Origin: Brachynemurus nebulosus
Taxonomy: Eukaryota; Arthropoda; Insecta; Neuroptera; Myrmeleontidae
Reading direction: 5' to 3'
DNA: 64,000 nucleotides
NCBI GenBank assembly: GCA_035578155.1
Contig: JAPWDM010000001.1
Span: 92,517,024-92,581,023 of the forward strand
In this document: positions 46,647 through 59,920 of the stretch, one piece after another
Layout: every line of letters starts with the position of its first letter
Position numbering within the stretch: the stretch's first letter is position 1
Program-made: the position numbers and the translations under genes
The notes under the pieces: generated by a model
The model's input: the letters and a program-made list of their open reading frames with translations, nothing else
What the model was told of the DNA's origin: nothing
The model's database searches: none

Positions 46647-48359
46647 AACTTAAGACAGCCGAAATTTAACCTGCAATTTTAATAAAAAGTACGTAACTAT
46701 AAAATTAACGTTTAACACATTTTTTTATAGCGTAGCGTTGGGCATAATTAACTTAAGAATAATCGATCATTCAATTGTTAAAGCATCTCGAAATATAAGA
46801 AAATCATTCGATTTATTTTACAAACTATCTGAAGATATAGTAAGAATGATTTTAACAATCAAATGAATGGAAAATAATGATTTTGGCAGCCGAAAAGTCA
46901 TTCGATTATTGAAATCACCAAAATAACAAAAATCGATTATAAAAATCATTCAATTGTTTCCCATCACTACTATAATGTTGTTGCTAGGGCTATTTGGTGG
47001 GTAATATTTATAATCATGGTTCAGTCAGTAAATACTAAATCAAAGGATAGCTATTTTAGTTAACAGAATGCTTTATAATACCTAGTTAACTTTTACTCAT
47101 CAAATAAATTTAACCTAAGGATAGTTATAATAGTTATAATACCGACCCTTACTCAAATAAGTATGGGATAATTTTACCATTTTTTCTGAAAAATGGCTGC
47201 CTGTCATCTGTCTCCTTGTCCTCTGTCTAGAATTTAGTACATCTATCGGCCCTATCGACAAAACCGACTGAGCGCTCGTGTACCGCACACGATGAGAACA
47301 AGACAAAAAATATATTTTTGTTCTTTCTCAAAGATCAGATATATTTTCCAGAAAATTTTGATTACTATAATAAAGTGATCAGATTCGCGTAAATTTTAAA
47401 TATATTAGAATGAGTATTTGTAAGAAAAAAAATACAAAATAATACCCTGTTAAACATCGAATGCGTGTCTATTTGTTCACTTTGCTGTAGGTACATTGTA
47501 GAGATGTAGAGAATATGTATGATACAGATGTAAACGAACTATTCTGTGAAATTCGATTTATTTTCTATTTTTCTCAAAAACTAATTTATGTTGAATAAAA
47601 GTTCAGAAATTTTTTTTATTTGATTTTTTCTTGTCTTTCCAATGTTGTAAAAAAATAACGCAAAACCTTTTAAATTGTAGCAAATTTTTGCCAAAAACTT
47701 AAATTTTTACGAAAAATGCTCAAAAAACCATGTTCCTGGTATTCGACGTGTCTGGTTGACGAACTCATCCAAGATTTTTGGACTTCCAAAGTTTTCACCA
47801 AATTTCATAAAAGTAGAAGCTTTCATTTGAAACTTATCGCGTATTATTTTCGGGTTCTAGGGACCTCAAAACAAATTTCTGTCATAGTCCCGGGTTCAAG
47901 TCGTGTCATGAAGAAGGCTGGAATAGCGAGTTTCCATTCTGAAAAGTCGCTAAAAAGTAAAAAAGAAAAAAAAATTTCAAACAACATTTTTTATTAAACA
48001 ATTGAAGTATGAAATGACAATTTTTCAATGTGACTGATATTTTTCCGATTGTATTTTCGATATAAGTCAGATTTGATTCCACTAGTCCAGTTCCAAGTCC
48101 AATTTTGATTCCCTTGGTTCCGACACCTTGATTATCCACTGTTATCCACTTCGATTGATTACGCACTTTGAATTCCAAATGTTTGATTACAACTCCGAAT
48201 TCCAACTGTGTTCAATGGCCTGGCGTGTCCTGCTTTAATACGCTTTTGAATGCTGACGTATGTTGTTATTTACGTATCATCGAAGTTTCTCAAACGGTCT
48301 GGAACTTTCCACCATAATATAAAAATAAAAGAAATTCAGTGTTTAAAAAAATTTAAAAC
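46647..48359. other. No gene seen; old repeat fragments
   Basis: Bases 46740-46970 repeat ATCATTCGAT/TCATTCAATTG words, a decayed inverted repeat. Bases 47855-47925 resemble 4090-4135. Small frames (for example 47115-47306 minus) match nothing I know. Confidence 0.45.
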
Positions 48360-48364
48360 GTAGT

Positions 48365-48440
48365 TGCCGCCGGTAGCGGATATTCAACCCGGGCCCTTAG
48401 CATCCGTGGTCCGACTCCGTGACCGCTGGGCTATTAGTAC
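48365..48440 (-). mobile_element. tRNA-derived SINE head
   Basis: Read on the minus strand, TAGCCCAGCGGTCACGG (48417-48433) fits a pol III A box and GGGTTGAATATCC (48378-48390) a B box, at tRNA-like spacing. The segment is tRNA-sized, but I cannot fold a clean cloverleaf, so a SINE head or tRNA relic is more likely than a working tRNA. The SINE body would extend to lower coordinates and is not delimited. Confidence 0.55.
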
Positions 48441-48999
48441 ACCGAGTGGACTGTCGCTTATGTGGAAGACTTTCTTCGTGTGCAGGTGGGCTTGTGTATC
48501 ATATACAGTGGCATCTTATTATACCGTACGCAATGTTGAGTACAGTAGGACCCCAACAGTATTATTAAATTATTCTGGAATATTATTTTTCTTTTTTTTA
48601 AGCATTAGTTAACAAAATTTGCCAGACAGACCAATTTTAATAGACTGTCAATGTCTAAAAAGTTTTATTTAAAAAAAAAATTAGGGTGTCATGTGAGGCA
48701 AGTTTGTCTAAAATTTTCACTAACTAAAAGAGTTTTGTCAAATATTAAGTAACAAAATATGCAAGACAGACGCGGATCACGCGAAAAATAATAGGACTAA
48801 AAAACTTTCTGAGAGAAAATTAATAATAAAAATAATAAATTGAACTTCTTCTATACCGCTGACGACCAAAAAAAAAAGAAAAAAACGTCAACTGGTGTTT
48901 AAAACTAAATAATATGTAGTGTATAATTTTAATTCTCAGTGGGGGGTCATGACCCCTTGACCCCCCCCCCCCCCAATCTTGTATACGCGCTTGCGAGAA
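48441..48999. other. No gene seen; poly-C run
   Basis: Includes a run of about 15 C (48960-48974) beside GGGGGG, which can pair with it (GGGGGTCATGACCCC). No coding sequence. Confidence 0.5.
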
Positions 49000-50405
49000 T
49001 GAGGTATTTTCCTGGGGTAAAAAGTATACTATGATCTTCGTTCTTTTGGCTAACAATAAATAAAGTTTGAATTAAGCCAATGAATCTTTTTTATTTCATA
49101 TTAAATATATTTTTCCACGCAAATCAGATTTTCCACGAGAATCAGATGTCTTCCCAAGCTAAGATTTAGCCTGTGTCTTTCCTACATCTCCTCTGTTAAT
49201 AATATGCAAAGTTTGAAGTCAATCATTCGTTTTTTAACATACATTTTACTTCGAAAATAAGAATGTTTTCCCACGATGAAAAGAAACGTGTTCGTCTCCG
49301 TCCATTTTGCTAATACTATACTATGTTCGAATGAATTAAACGAATTTTGTTTTTGTTTTATTTAAAACACATATACAGTCGAACCTGGATAAACGAAAGT
49401 TCAAGGAACGGTGATCTATTTTTCTCTTATGGAAATTTCTCACTAACCCGAGTTTCTAACTTACAGAGGTACAGGAGAAGGTCTATCTCACTTATAGAGG
49501 TCCAGAAAAAATACAACCGATATGTATTGAGAAACATTCATGTATTGTATGGTCGTATGGATACTACTTATTAAAATAATATACATTTGGAGATAGATAT
49601 GCTCAAAAAAAAAAAAAAAATACTAAACATCAAAACATCAAAATTTACTTGAAAAAATTAGTTAATTTTTTCTGCGTTTCTGTTTTCACATTTGGGCATA
49701 TTTCTTTTAATTCATATATTTTTTATAAATTGAAGTAAGCTTGACAAATAAGTCGGTACACATGCACATTTGGCTATTTGAATAGAAAATGAGTCCCTCG
49801 AATTATAAGAAAACAAGAGCATATATACATTCAGGAATTCGAATAAAATATAAGTTCTTTGATATTTAAGAATGAGTCATAAATAGCAAATGTTAAATAC
49901 GTTTTATTGTCGCTTATAGAGATACAGGCATCTATAGCAGTCTCAATTATGGAGGTCTATGAGCGAAAAACAACTCTCACTTATACAGGTTTTTGTTTCT
50001 CACTCAGATTTTAGAGTGGTAAAATTACGGGATCTGACAATTACTCTCACTTACAGGGTTTTCTCGCTTATCCAGTTCTCCCTTACACAGGTTTGACTGT
50101 ATTTCCCCAGAAGAATGAGATTTTCCACGGGACTGAGATGTTTTCTCGGGATAAAAAGTAGTCTGTATGCTTTATCGCCCCCTTTGCTAATAATATACAA
50201 AATTTGAAATCAATCATCCGCTTTCTAATAGTCAACTGTCGTAAATGAATACATCTTCCCCTGGGGAAGGAAATATTTTCCCGAGTTAAAAGATGACCTA
50301 TAACCATCTCTGTCCCCCAATCTTTGTCCGTGCAAAATTGATTGGTTAACCTGTTGAGGCGTAAAAGTAAGTCAAACAAGCAAATTCACTTTCGTATTTA
50401 TATTA
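49000..50405 (+). repeat. LINE-tail-like degenerate repeats (split by a MITE)
   Basis: At least four diverged units share, in order, TTTTCC.CG, a GATAAAAAGTA-type word, TTTGCTAATAATAT.CAAA and TTTGAA.TCAATCATTCG. The block ends AACAAGCAAATTCACTTTCG and TATTTATATTAGTCAGGA. This order resembles the 3' region of RTE-type LINEs and their SINE partners in insects, which end with similar 'AAACAAACA...CTTTCGCATTTATAATATTAG' wording. No reverse transcriptase is present. Confidence 0.55.
49376..50099. mobile_element. pogo/Tigger-like MITE, 724 bp
   Basis: Left end CAGTCGAACCTGGATAAACG, right end read inverted CAGTCAAACCTGTGTAAGGG, TA at both sides (49374-49375 and 50100-50101). The interior repeats CTCACTTATAGAGG-like wording, which echoes the ends. 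No transposase. It interrupts the LINE-tail-like repeat. Confidence 0.75.
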
Positions 50406-51987
50406 GTCAGGACTAGGTTAGGGTACATATTATGTCCACTATCCTTTTTTTGTAACTTTTCTTTTGTTTTCTACATATTTTTTAGAATATTTTCTTCTTT
50501 TGTATACTGTATGACGTAATAATCTGAACAAAATATTTTTAGGTTTATTGTAGCATTTACTCTTATATTTCCCGTACTTAAAATATAACCGGTAAATTAC
50601 CGGTAAACCGATTTTGTTAAAAAATGACCGAATTGCCGATGAATGAGAAAAAAACGGTAAATTTACAATCCCTAGTTGCAAACAAAAGTAACCTGTCTTA
50701 AACTAAATTTTGGTGACCAAAACAGAAATTCGTATCTAAAAAAATTTGGCGCTTAGCTTCCGCGTACTCGTAAAACCGATCTTTATACAATCTTTAAAGC
50801 GATTTTATGCTTAAATTGTTGCTTTCTTAAAGGTGCCTTGTCATAATATCAAAGTGGTGTTTAAAAAAAGAAATGCTTTAAAATATAAAAAGATATAGCC
50901 GGATAAGTATAGGCAATCAGGCCCCCAACGTGGATTATTTTAATAATTTATTGTATTTATTATCGATAACGATATCTATAACGTAGACGACCAAAACTGA
51001 GTAGTTATGGAGATAACTAAAAAATATAAAAAATTACACAATTTTTTTTTTGATAACTACTTTAGATTTAATTAGATTAAGTTAAATCAAATATTAGATC
51101 CACTTAGATACAAATAGATCACAACTGATCAAATTAGATCCAATCATAATCATATTTTCACAAGTAGCACGCTTTAAACCTGTGCTGTTTGTGAAATTCA
51201 ACAAGGAAGATGTTATCAATCCAAGATTTCTTACAAGTTACGTAAAATAAATACTTATACCAGCCAAGTTCTAACGGTCTTTTTTTTAAATAATAGATCT
51301 AAAAGTTGTTGAAGGAAAAGAGTTATTTGATTTTTTGAGACAAACTAATTTTCTATGTAACGTAAGACCCCTCCTTTTGTACATATTTGGGAGACAATAA
51401 ATTATCTTGGATTTAACTAATAATTTGGTGATAGGTATTATATGTACAAAAAAACGTTATTGTGAAAAAGAGTTATAAACTGCTCGAAAATCAATTAACA
51501 GGAAATATTAAATTAGAGTAATTCTAAGTGAAACAAAAAATATTGAATTATTTAACTACAGAAAGAAATGTTGTTTTTTATTAAACGGTATTATTACTAG
51601 ATTAAATTAATGTCATCGTTAATATAATGAGGTGAATTCCACTGAACATGTTCTTTTCTGGAAAAATTAAGTACACTGACTTTTCATTGATTTCCTACCG
51701 AATTTTCCGTGTACGTACCCAGTTATAATAATGTTTTATAGTGACGAATAGTAGTGAATTGGTATTATTCTGATCAATAGAGTGGATAGTGGTTACAATA
51801 TAAAAAAAAAAAATAAAAAAGTATGTTTTTAACAAATATTAACAAAAATTAACAAAATTAAATTTATATATATATTCATAAAAGAACAATGACTTTTTAC
51901 GTTTTGTAAAACAGAAAAAAATTGTATTTTCCTAATTGTGAACAGACTTAATTTTAGCTAAAAAATGATTCAGTATTTTAATTTCAT

Positions 51988-52018
<31 letters not shown>

Positions 52019-52589
52019 CATGATCACGTAACAAATATTTTTATTTTAATTATATTAATTGCTTTTTGCAGTGTATTTTACTAATAAATAATCTATCAAT
52101 GTACACTGGTTTGTTATTATATGATTTGACAAAAATTTAAATTTGAGAATATTAGTGGTCTAATTAGTTAAAAACATGACCAGTATTATTTCAAATATAA
52201 AAAATATATAAGTATTAATAATTGTTAAAATTATATTTGCCCAAAGACTGAAAATTCAATTTTGTATTCACATAAAATTTAACATATTTTAGGCGTTATA
52301 TTTATTGCATGATTAGTCTTCTGTTACGTTTATTTCAATTTATAAGAAACTATGCTTGTTATTTCTGTAAAAATTTGAAATTGTCTCGATGGATGTATTT
52401 TTATACAAATTTATCTTGAAACAATTAACAAATATCATGTAAAAAGAAAGTCATTGTTTTAATCAGATATGAAGTTACATTATTTTAAAATTTTTAATTC
52501 TTTTAGGATACTAGCCCAGCTAAAGCATATATATATATCGGTAATTTGAAAGGTTAATTTATTTAAAATTGTCCAAAACAAACAAAAAT
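50406..52589. other. No gene seen; long non-repetitive AT-rich stretch
   Basis: The least repeat-marked part of the window. A 26-A run lies at 51993-52018. Small frames only. Confidence 0.45.
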
Positions 52590-52637
52590 ATGGCTTCAAA
52601 AGTGCTAGTAAAAATGCCAGCTGTACCATTTGCACAA
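52590..52637 (+). CDS. Candidate first coding exon of an unknown gene
   Basis: ATG in context AAAAATATGG opens MASKVLVKMPAVPFAQ, followed exactly by a consensus donor CAA|GTAAGTT. The peptide has the hydrophobic/basic look of a mitochondrial or small-subunit start, but I recognise no family and cannot find the next exon. It is the only place in the window where a host gene start looks plausible. A chance ATG before a donor is also possible. Confidence 0.25.
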
Positions 52638-53176
52638 GTAAGTTTTTAGTTTTTCAGCATAAAATTTTCAAACATAACCATAAATTTTCAAAAATATTAT
52701 TAACTAAATAAAATACTTAAGACGTTATATCACTTTGAAATGTCAGAAAAGAAACTTTGACTCGAGAATTTTTTTTCTTGAAAATTTTTGGGGTAGCGAA
52801 TAACACAGTCAATATTAAACTTTTTAGAGTGTATTTATACGTGATTTTGGGGTACATAAAAAAAGAAAATTTTCTCAAATTTATAAAACAAAATGGCAGT
52901 GTGAATATAAGTCGAACACAGACGAATTTTCTTCGAAGGGGTTCATGGTAGGCAGCACAATAATTTTCAAAAAGCAGCCAGAAAATAAAAAAATTTTTTT
53001 TTTTTCATATTTAGTTAAATTTTTTTTGTTTAGTTAGTCTACACTAAAGCGAATTTGTTTATAAAAAATATAACCCAAGAGCCCGCTGTATGCAAAACCT
53101 ATGTATAAGATACATGAACAATATTTTGTAAGTAGTACTACCCCAGACCTAAAGGGAGCCTCTTTTAAATTGTCAA
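52638..53176. other. No gene seen
   Basis: AT-rich; would be intron if 52590-52637 is real. Confidence 0.35.
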
Positions 53177-53468
53177 ATTTTGCCCGCATGATAAAAATCT
53201 GACGTCACTTCCGGTTATGGTTTTGTTATGTCATCAAATAGATTGATAATATTTACACCAAAATGAAGATTTCGAGTTGCAAGTTATTGAAAGTTTTTTT
53301 TTCAGTGAAGGCAGCCTCAGTGTTGCGAATTACTAAAATCTGGCAGCCTCGATATTTTTATTTTACACCTCGAAACCTTCATTCTGGTGCAAATATCATC
53401 AGTGTATTTGATGACATAACAAAACCATATCCGAAGGTGACGTCATATTTTTAGCTTGCGGGCAAAAT
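53177..53468. mobile_element. Fold-back MITE, about 290 bp
   Basis: The arms (about 53177-53285 and 53365-53468) are inverted copies: ATTTTGCCCGCA, TGACGTCAC, GGTTTTGTTATGTCATCAAA and TTTCGAG match in order. The centre near 53325 holds two GGCAGCCTC words. Non-coding; the 63-codon frame at 53263-53454 follows the repeat. No target duplication resolved. Confidence 0.75.
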
Positions 53469-54907
53469 ATGGTTCTGTGTTACCGTTTTGTGTTTATGCC
53501 TTCATTTGTGAGTTTTTTACGGAAATATACCAAAAGTAAAGAAATTAGGTAATGGAATAAAACAATGATTCTTAAAGTGAGTGTCGCAGAAGCAATTGAT
53601 TACAAACATAAGTGGAATTTGGGGGAGACAAGGGGGCAACTCCCCCCAATATTCGTGCGAATAAAAACTTAAAAACTTGAACAATATTTATTAAAGTGAT
53701 ATGGCAGATAAAAAAGAGTGAGGATGCAGAAATTAAGTCAAGTACTTGTTGACCCGTGAACTGGTTTGCTATTCTAATAAACTCAGAAGGTGATTTTTAT
53801 GTTAAATATATTTCTATGTTAAATCCATTCTCTACCCCTTTCTACATATTTTATAGATCCTTCCAAAATTTTAAATGCAAAGGGAGTTGCTAACCAAAAA
53901 GTTTAAAAACCACTGGAATGAAGGAATGAAAAAAGTTATTGATCAAGCTGAGAGATTCCAAAATACTACGCGTAGAGGAGCGGCGTTTTTAAACTTTTTA
54001 ATCGTTTGAAGTCGTTTTGAAAATCGAATTCAAAACGATTTTTAAAATATCTTGATAGTTATAATTTTTTCTGAATGTCATTCTAGAAATGCTAATGAAA
54101 TGCCAATAAAAAAAGGGGGGATTTTTTTCCAAAGTGATTTAACGCCTTAATATTACTTTCATTTAGTACAGTTCACAAATGTAGACTGACTATTCAATTA
54201 GATTCTGCGATTAGCAGTTCAAACATTTACCAGACAAATGGTGAATTTTTTTACCGGAGGGTAACGCAAACGCAACATTATATTGGGGAATTCAGGAGTT
54301 TTTCTTATGATTTTGATACTTGTTCTAATAATTAATAAATAATATTCAGAAAAAAAGTAAAATTTTCGGTAGAGATTTTCGGTAGAGATTTTCGGTAGTA
54401 ATTTACTCAATTTTTTATATTAGATTTTCAGTTCTTTATTAAAAGTACTTTTTATGAAAAATTCCAATATCCAAATAGTAATTTTTACCACTATTAGGCT
54501 TATGCACATAAACATATGCTTCTCAAATTTCAAAGTACCGAAGAACATTTTCATTATTTAAAATTTTCTACAGGAGCCTATGCAAATCTAAAATTGAAAA
54601 TTTAAATAGGAAAGTATCCTAATATAACAAAAACAAAATTGAAAATGTAATTTATTTTTTCATTTCATTTGTTTTTAAATTTTATGCAAAAGTGCCTAGG
54701 GCCTGCAACGAACTTAAGACGATTCTGTCTCCCACCCATTTCGTGTGAACAGCCCCTCTCTGGAGTCTGGACTTATATGTAAGCCGAATTCTTGATTTAT
54801 ATACATCAACAGAAAGCTTTTTTAAAATGGTCTTATGTTAATTTAAAGTTTTTCTCTATCTGCTGTAGTATGTAAGTTATTAAGCAAAATAAAAATTTTA
54901 CCCAATA
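53469..54907. other. No gene seen
   Basis: AT-rich. A short hairpin GGGGGAGACAAGGGGGCAACTCCCCCC lies near 53620. Confidence 0.45.
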
Positions 54908-54911
54908 TTAA

Positions 54912-55617
54912 CACTTTACTGCCCACGTTTCCGGTATCCGAAAATAATCACAACAACCGCAGAGGGCGATCGCGATAAATGAGACAGTGATTACACATTA
55001 TGTGTGCGATGTCACCACAAACAAGTATTTGTGTACTCACGCAAATACCAACACACTATTCTTTGTGTATCTTATTCTTTTAGAATAAGCAAAACACGTA
55101 AAATATTTATAAAAAATCTTTTATATTATTATGTATTATTACTGTTTGTTTTTTTTTTTTATGTACTTTTATCAGTTTATTATCTTACTTCCCGTTATTG
55201 ATTTAATGATTTTATTAACAATATCAGTGTATATGTATTACTTTACAACTCTAAGAAAAAAGTAAAGGTAATAAAATTTTGAAAAAAATATGATTGATTA
55301 AAAAAAATGACAAGGATAAAAAGAGCTTGTACAGTGACAATTTGATTTAGTTATCTCTCTCACACAAAAATGTGACAAACCAAGTTGGATTTACATAGCT
55401 AAAAAAAAACTTCATAATTCAAAAAGTTAAATGAATGTATATATAATTTTTAAAACTATTGATTTAGATTATAATTTAACATTTCTAAATCGTATTTTTT
55501 TTTATACGTATGTTTACACACGTTGAATAATTTTATGTATATTTGTTTATATAGTTTCTTTAAAAATACTGCCGGCCCCAGGGGAAGTTTACTGTGAAAG
55601 TACTCGGTCTGTATGTG
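54912..55617. mobile_element. piggyBac-like MITE, copy B
   Basis: TTAA at both sides (54908-54911 and 55618-55621). The left end CACTTTACTGCCCACG and the right end read inverted CACATACAGACCGAG correspond to those of copy A (32921-33389). It also shares ATTATGTGTGCGATGT and CTGCCGGC....GGGGAAGTTTACT. Longer than copy A by about 240 bases. Confidence 0.7.
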
Positions 55618-55621
55618 TTAA

Positions 55622-56639
55622 AAGCCATCTCTGTTTGGATTCACAAGTAACACTACACCTATTTCTGCGAAAGTTGTCTGATCTGCCTGTGCTAATGAAT
55701 ACTCGACAAGAAGGAGTAATCTCTTTCGTTTACTATTCAATTGCTCTGTAATAAATTTTGTGATTTGGAAAATGGGGTTGACACCTACAAAGCATGCAAA
55801 AAGAATAAGAAAAATAGTTGGATGTTAAGAAAGAAATAAACCGCGTTTGTTTAATTAAAAAAGAATTTGTAAAATGAAGGTAATTGATTTATTGAGTGGA
55901 AGAGATTATACTGCTTCTTGTCGAACATTTATTAACACTTGCAGACCAGAAAAATTTGGCAAATAAGTGTAAAATAATAGAATAGGAGTAATCAAATATA
56001 CACATGACTAAATTACCATTTTAGTACGTACTGAAAAATACATGAATTATTATCGGAAAGTAAAAATTTACATTTTCATGATGAAATAAACATAAAAATG
56101 AGAAAATATAAAAGGTATTTGCAATCAATAATAATGCAACATAATCTATCCTAACGCAAAAATACGTATTCCTTAATTTTTAGTGCTCTTTCCTTTTGTG
56201 ATGGTAAAAATTTAATACATTGAACCACTTAGGCTGTACAACAAAATTTAACCCCATTTTCACCCCTCCGGCCCCTCTTATAAACCCGACCCTGATTTAA
56301 CCTATACAGGTGAATAGGTCTTTTAAAAAGGAACATTTCGTCAATTCAAAGTTTTCCTCTGTCTCTTATAGTTTTTCGGATATCTTAATAAATACGATTT
56401 AAACACCAAATTTAAGGGCTGGTTTCACCCCGTCAACGTAGGCCTTGGCCGATAAAAAAAATACGGGTCCCTTATTATTGTCTGTTCTACACACCAACAA
56501 AGTTTCAAGAAGATTGGCGATTGACACTTGGGTAGTGTTACTTGTCAGCTTTAAAAACTTAAAACAATTAACAAAGAAACCTCGCGAAGTCGAAAATTCA
56601 AAAAAATCTGCAACTTTGTCAGTATGTAGAGGGTGACTA
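55622..56639. other. No gene seen
   Basis: AT-rich. The 83-codon frame on the minus strand at 56399-56650 and its plus-strand partner have no recognisable domain. Confidence 0.4.
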
Positions 56640-56894
56640 CCTAATAACATAAGAAATATCAGTTGCTGCTAAAAAACGTTTTTAAGGGATAAATCCCCCC
56701 TCGAATTTGGAACGAAAAAATTTAAAAATCGATGAAATTTTGTTTATACGTACCTTAAAGAGGTCTAGTGAGAAATATAACATTATTTTTTACATTCACA
56801 AATTGTTAAGGGGTGAACTACCCCTTCAAGTATGTACCAAAAAATTTAAAAATTGGCGATATTTTGTTTATACATATTATACGGAATTCTAATC

Positions 56895-56898
<4 letters not shown>
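56640..56898 (+). repeat. Two degenerate tandem units, about 125 bp
   Basis: AAAAAATTTAAAAATCGATG with ATTTTGTTTATACGTA near 56715, and AAAAAATTTAAAAATTGGCG with ATTTTGTTTATACATA near 56840, each after a GGGGTGAACTACCCC or ATCCCCCC block. Ends in a (TA)n tract. Confidence 0.6.

Positions 56899-56967
<69 letters not shown>
56899..56967. repeat. (TA)n microsatellite
   Basis: About 34 TA units, followed by CTACTGAACCGATTTTGATC (about 57002), a phrase common in insect transposon tails. Confidence 0.9.
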
Positions 56968-56969
<2 letters not shown>

Positions 56970-57644
56970 TGTCACAATGTACGGCTAGGATAAACTACGA
57001 AACTACTGAACCGATTTTGATCAAATTTGGTAACTATCTATAATTTGGTCCAACTTAAAAAATGGGATAGTTTTTATCGCAAAATTTTTAGTCTAACCGT
57101 AGAAATTTACGAAAAACAGCAAAATATCAATTTTTTATTACTGTATACAGATATCTGTGGAGACATTTATAAAAGAAATCATGCAAATTAACTTGTTGCT
57201 AAGCATTTGGAGAAAAATAATTTTGGAATTTTTGTAAGTATTAATAAGTATTTCTATAGATACCACCAATAATATTTTTACCTACGACTATTATGAAATT
57301 ACTTATCTACTATGCAAAATACTATTTGTATGCTATAAAGAAATAAACAACTGGATTGTCTAGTTATCATCAATTGGCACTTCTGCTATTTTCAGCAAAT
57401 TCCATGCCTATGAAAATTAGATATGCTATAAAAATATGAATATGACTTGAAAATATGAAAATATGAACAATACTTTAGAGTCGTTGAGCGAGCGAAGCGA
57501 AGAACATAAGGAACTGATTTTGTACAAAATTTCAGAATATCAAATTTAAATGAACGTGTGGTCACATTGTCCGTCAGTTACACCAAATAGGGCGCAAATT
57601 AAAAAGCTGAAGAAATTTTACAATTTTTACTCAAGTACTGTTGG

Positions 57645-57905
57645 GATCTCTGTGAAAGATTAAAGTAACGTTAAAATGGTTTTCCATGGCCTTGGTGACT
57701 TGAAGGATCTAAAATAGAAACAATTCTAAAACTGCTGGTATAGGTACCTATACTAAGTTCTTACGGTGCGGAAATAGCCATGCTAACAAAATATGAAGAT
57801 AGTTATTTTAGAGTCATTGGGCGAGCAGGGTCAAGTGCTATAAATAATTGATTTTACAGAATTTTGGAATATATGATTCAATTGACCTATAAATTTTACC
57901 TATAA
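57645..57905 (+). mobile_element. Dispersed Helitron-like repeat (copy 2)
   Basis: Copy of 6735-7010, including CTAAGTTCTTACGGTGCGGA and GAGTCATTGGGCGAGCAGGG, but without the CTAG-type terminus. It diverges abruptly after TTTACCTATAAT. Upstream at 57470-57500 a GTTGAGCGAGCGAAGCGAAG word echoes its GAGTCATTGGGCGAGC motif. Confidence 0.55.
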
Positions 57906-59184
57906 TTTAATCTAACATCGTTTGACATCTAAGTTGTGTAGACACCCGGTAGATGGCGCTGTGTTTCGATTTCTAGATTATACATTCTATTCCACGTCAT
58001 ATTTCTTTATGTTCACAATGTCAATGATTTTTATAATTATACTGTGTATTGTGTTATAATTGTGCAGTGTATCGTTTGAAATGATAAGAAAAAATTAATA
58101 CAATCAATTATAACTACTGAGCCACTGCAACTAAATAAATAAAAAAAATTACTAAATAAATGAAAAAAAATTGCGAATTATTATTTATTAAAAAATATTT
58201 GAAGTCATTTACGACAGTTTAATATATATTATATATTATATTAGTAATATATGTATCGGTAGTTATATTAATTATATAGTATATATTATACAAAAAAAAG
58301 GAATTTATTTTTTATTAGAAAATAATTTTTTATTAGAAAATATACGGAGTCATTTATTACAGTATTCTAATGATATTTAACTAATTTATTTACATTATTT
58401 AAGTTTAATCCCGTTTCTGGAGCTGCCAGGAGACTGAGACCAGGAGACTGAGAATTCTTTAAATATTCTTTAAAAATCAGCTAAATAACATTTCATAAAA
58501 AAAAAAAAAAAAAAAAAAAAACAGGTCCGCTATTCCAATACAACATATTTACAACTTATACAACTGAAAAATTTCTTATATCCACAGTATTTTTCACGAA
58601 AATGCTGACCAGGATACTAAGAATTTGAGTGGACCAAGTACGATCTCGCTTACATTAACTGAATTAATTGATACAACCTCAAATTAAGTAAAACATGTAC
58701 TTTATTTTATTTATTATATTTCGGTTAATTACTATGACAAACGATGATTTGATAGGAATATAAATTTTTTATATTTTTTAAGTGTTTTGGTTTGATAAGA
58801 CAATGGTGCAAAATTCAGGGGACAAAATTTGATTGCATATTTCTTAAAGAAAATGTAACAAAATTCAAAAATTATTTATACAATAAGAAAGTACCAATAT
58901 TATAGATTACTACTGCAGTGTAAATTTTTTTTATACATTCAGTAAAATTAATTATTTAGTCTGCTATGTTTTACTTTGGAGAGGAGACATGCTAGGAGAC
59001 CGAGAATTTTACATTTTAAGTGTAATTTTTTATAAAAAATATATTTTGAAACCGGGTTATTTTGAGTGACCAGTTAGACGCAGTAATAGTTTACAGTTTC
59101 CATCTAGAAAAAATGTATTTTTCAAAATATTAATATACAAAATAAGTTGGGCCGTCCAAAATTCCCTCGTTTGTAGAACTACTC

Positions 59185-59189
<5 letters not shown>
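57906..59189. repeat. AT-rich stretch with weak repeats, no gene
   Basis: CAGGAGACTGAGA occurs twice at 58426-58455 and as CTAGGAGACCGAGAATTTT near 58992, with GACCAGGATACTAAGAATTT near 58607. A GAAGTCATTTACGACAGT / GGAGTCATTTATTACAGT pair lies about 150 bases apart. These look like units of an old tandem repeat. A 22-A run stands at 58500-58521. Confidence 0.45.
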
Positions 59190-59270
<81 letters not shown>

Positions 59271-59273
<3 letters not shown>

Positions 59274-59663
59274 GGGTGTTATAAAGTTACAGAACAGCTG
59301 AAAATCTCAGTTAATATTGTCTTTATAGAAAAATGACTCGGACCAAAGTTTCATGGGAAGAAATAAGGAACTAGGAAATAACCTCGAATTTGACCTTGAA
59401 CGTGACCTTGACCAGAATTTGGAGGTCAACTTTGTTTTTTTAAATGGAAACCCCTATTTTTAACCTCGATTTCCGAAAAGAGCGGGAAATTTTACGTTGA
59501 AAACCATATTCATACTTCATATCCCAAGGGCGTATTCAAGGTCAAATTTTAGGTCATTTTCTAGTTCCTCATTTCTTCCAATGAAACTTTTGTCCGAATT
59601 ATTTTTCGATAAAGTCAATATAAACTGAGATTTTCAGCTGTTCCGCAACTTGAGGAACACACC

Positions 59664-59665
<2 letters not shown>
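59271..59665. mobile_element. Fold-back MITE between (TA)n tracts
   Basis: Ends ACCGGGTGTTATAAAGTT and, from the right, ACCGGTGTGTTCCTCAAGTT. Matching arms of about 130 bases follow (CAGCTGAAAATCTCAGTT, AAAGTTTCAT, GGAACTAG). The centre repeats TGACCTTGA words. TA tracts on both sides hide any TA duplication, suggesting a Tc1/mariner-type or TA-targeting MITE. Confidence 0.8.
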
Positions 59666-59666
<1 letters not shown>

Positions 59667-59733
<67 letters not shown>

Positions 59734-59920
59734 TATATATAGATATATATATAGATATATATAGATATATATAGATATATATATATATAGATATATATAT
59801 AGATATAGATATATAGATATAGATATATATATAGATATATATATAGATATATATATATATATAGATATATATATAGATATAGATATATATATAGATATAT
59901 ATATATATATAGATATATAT

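Noticed and set aside
47115..47306. 63-codon minus-strand frame with mixed composition
   Set aside because: No recognisable domain, no splice or promoter context, and no repeat support.
48365..48440. Functional tRNA gene
   Set aside because: Has A and B box-like words but no clean cloverleaf or paired acceptor ends that I can form; a SINE head is more likely.
56399..56650. 83-codon minus-strand frame
   Set aside because: No domain, overlaps an equally long plus-strand frame, and lies in a repeat-like region.
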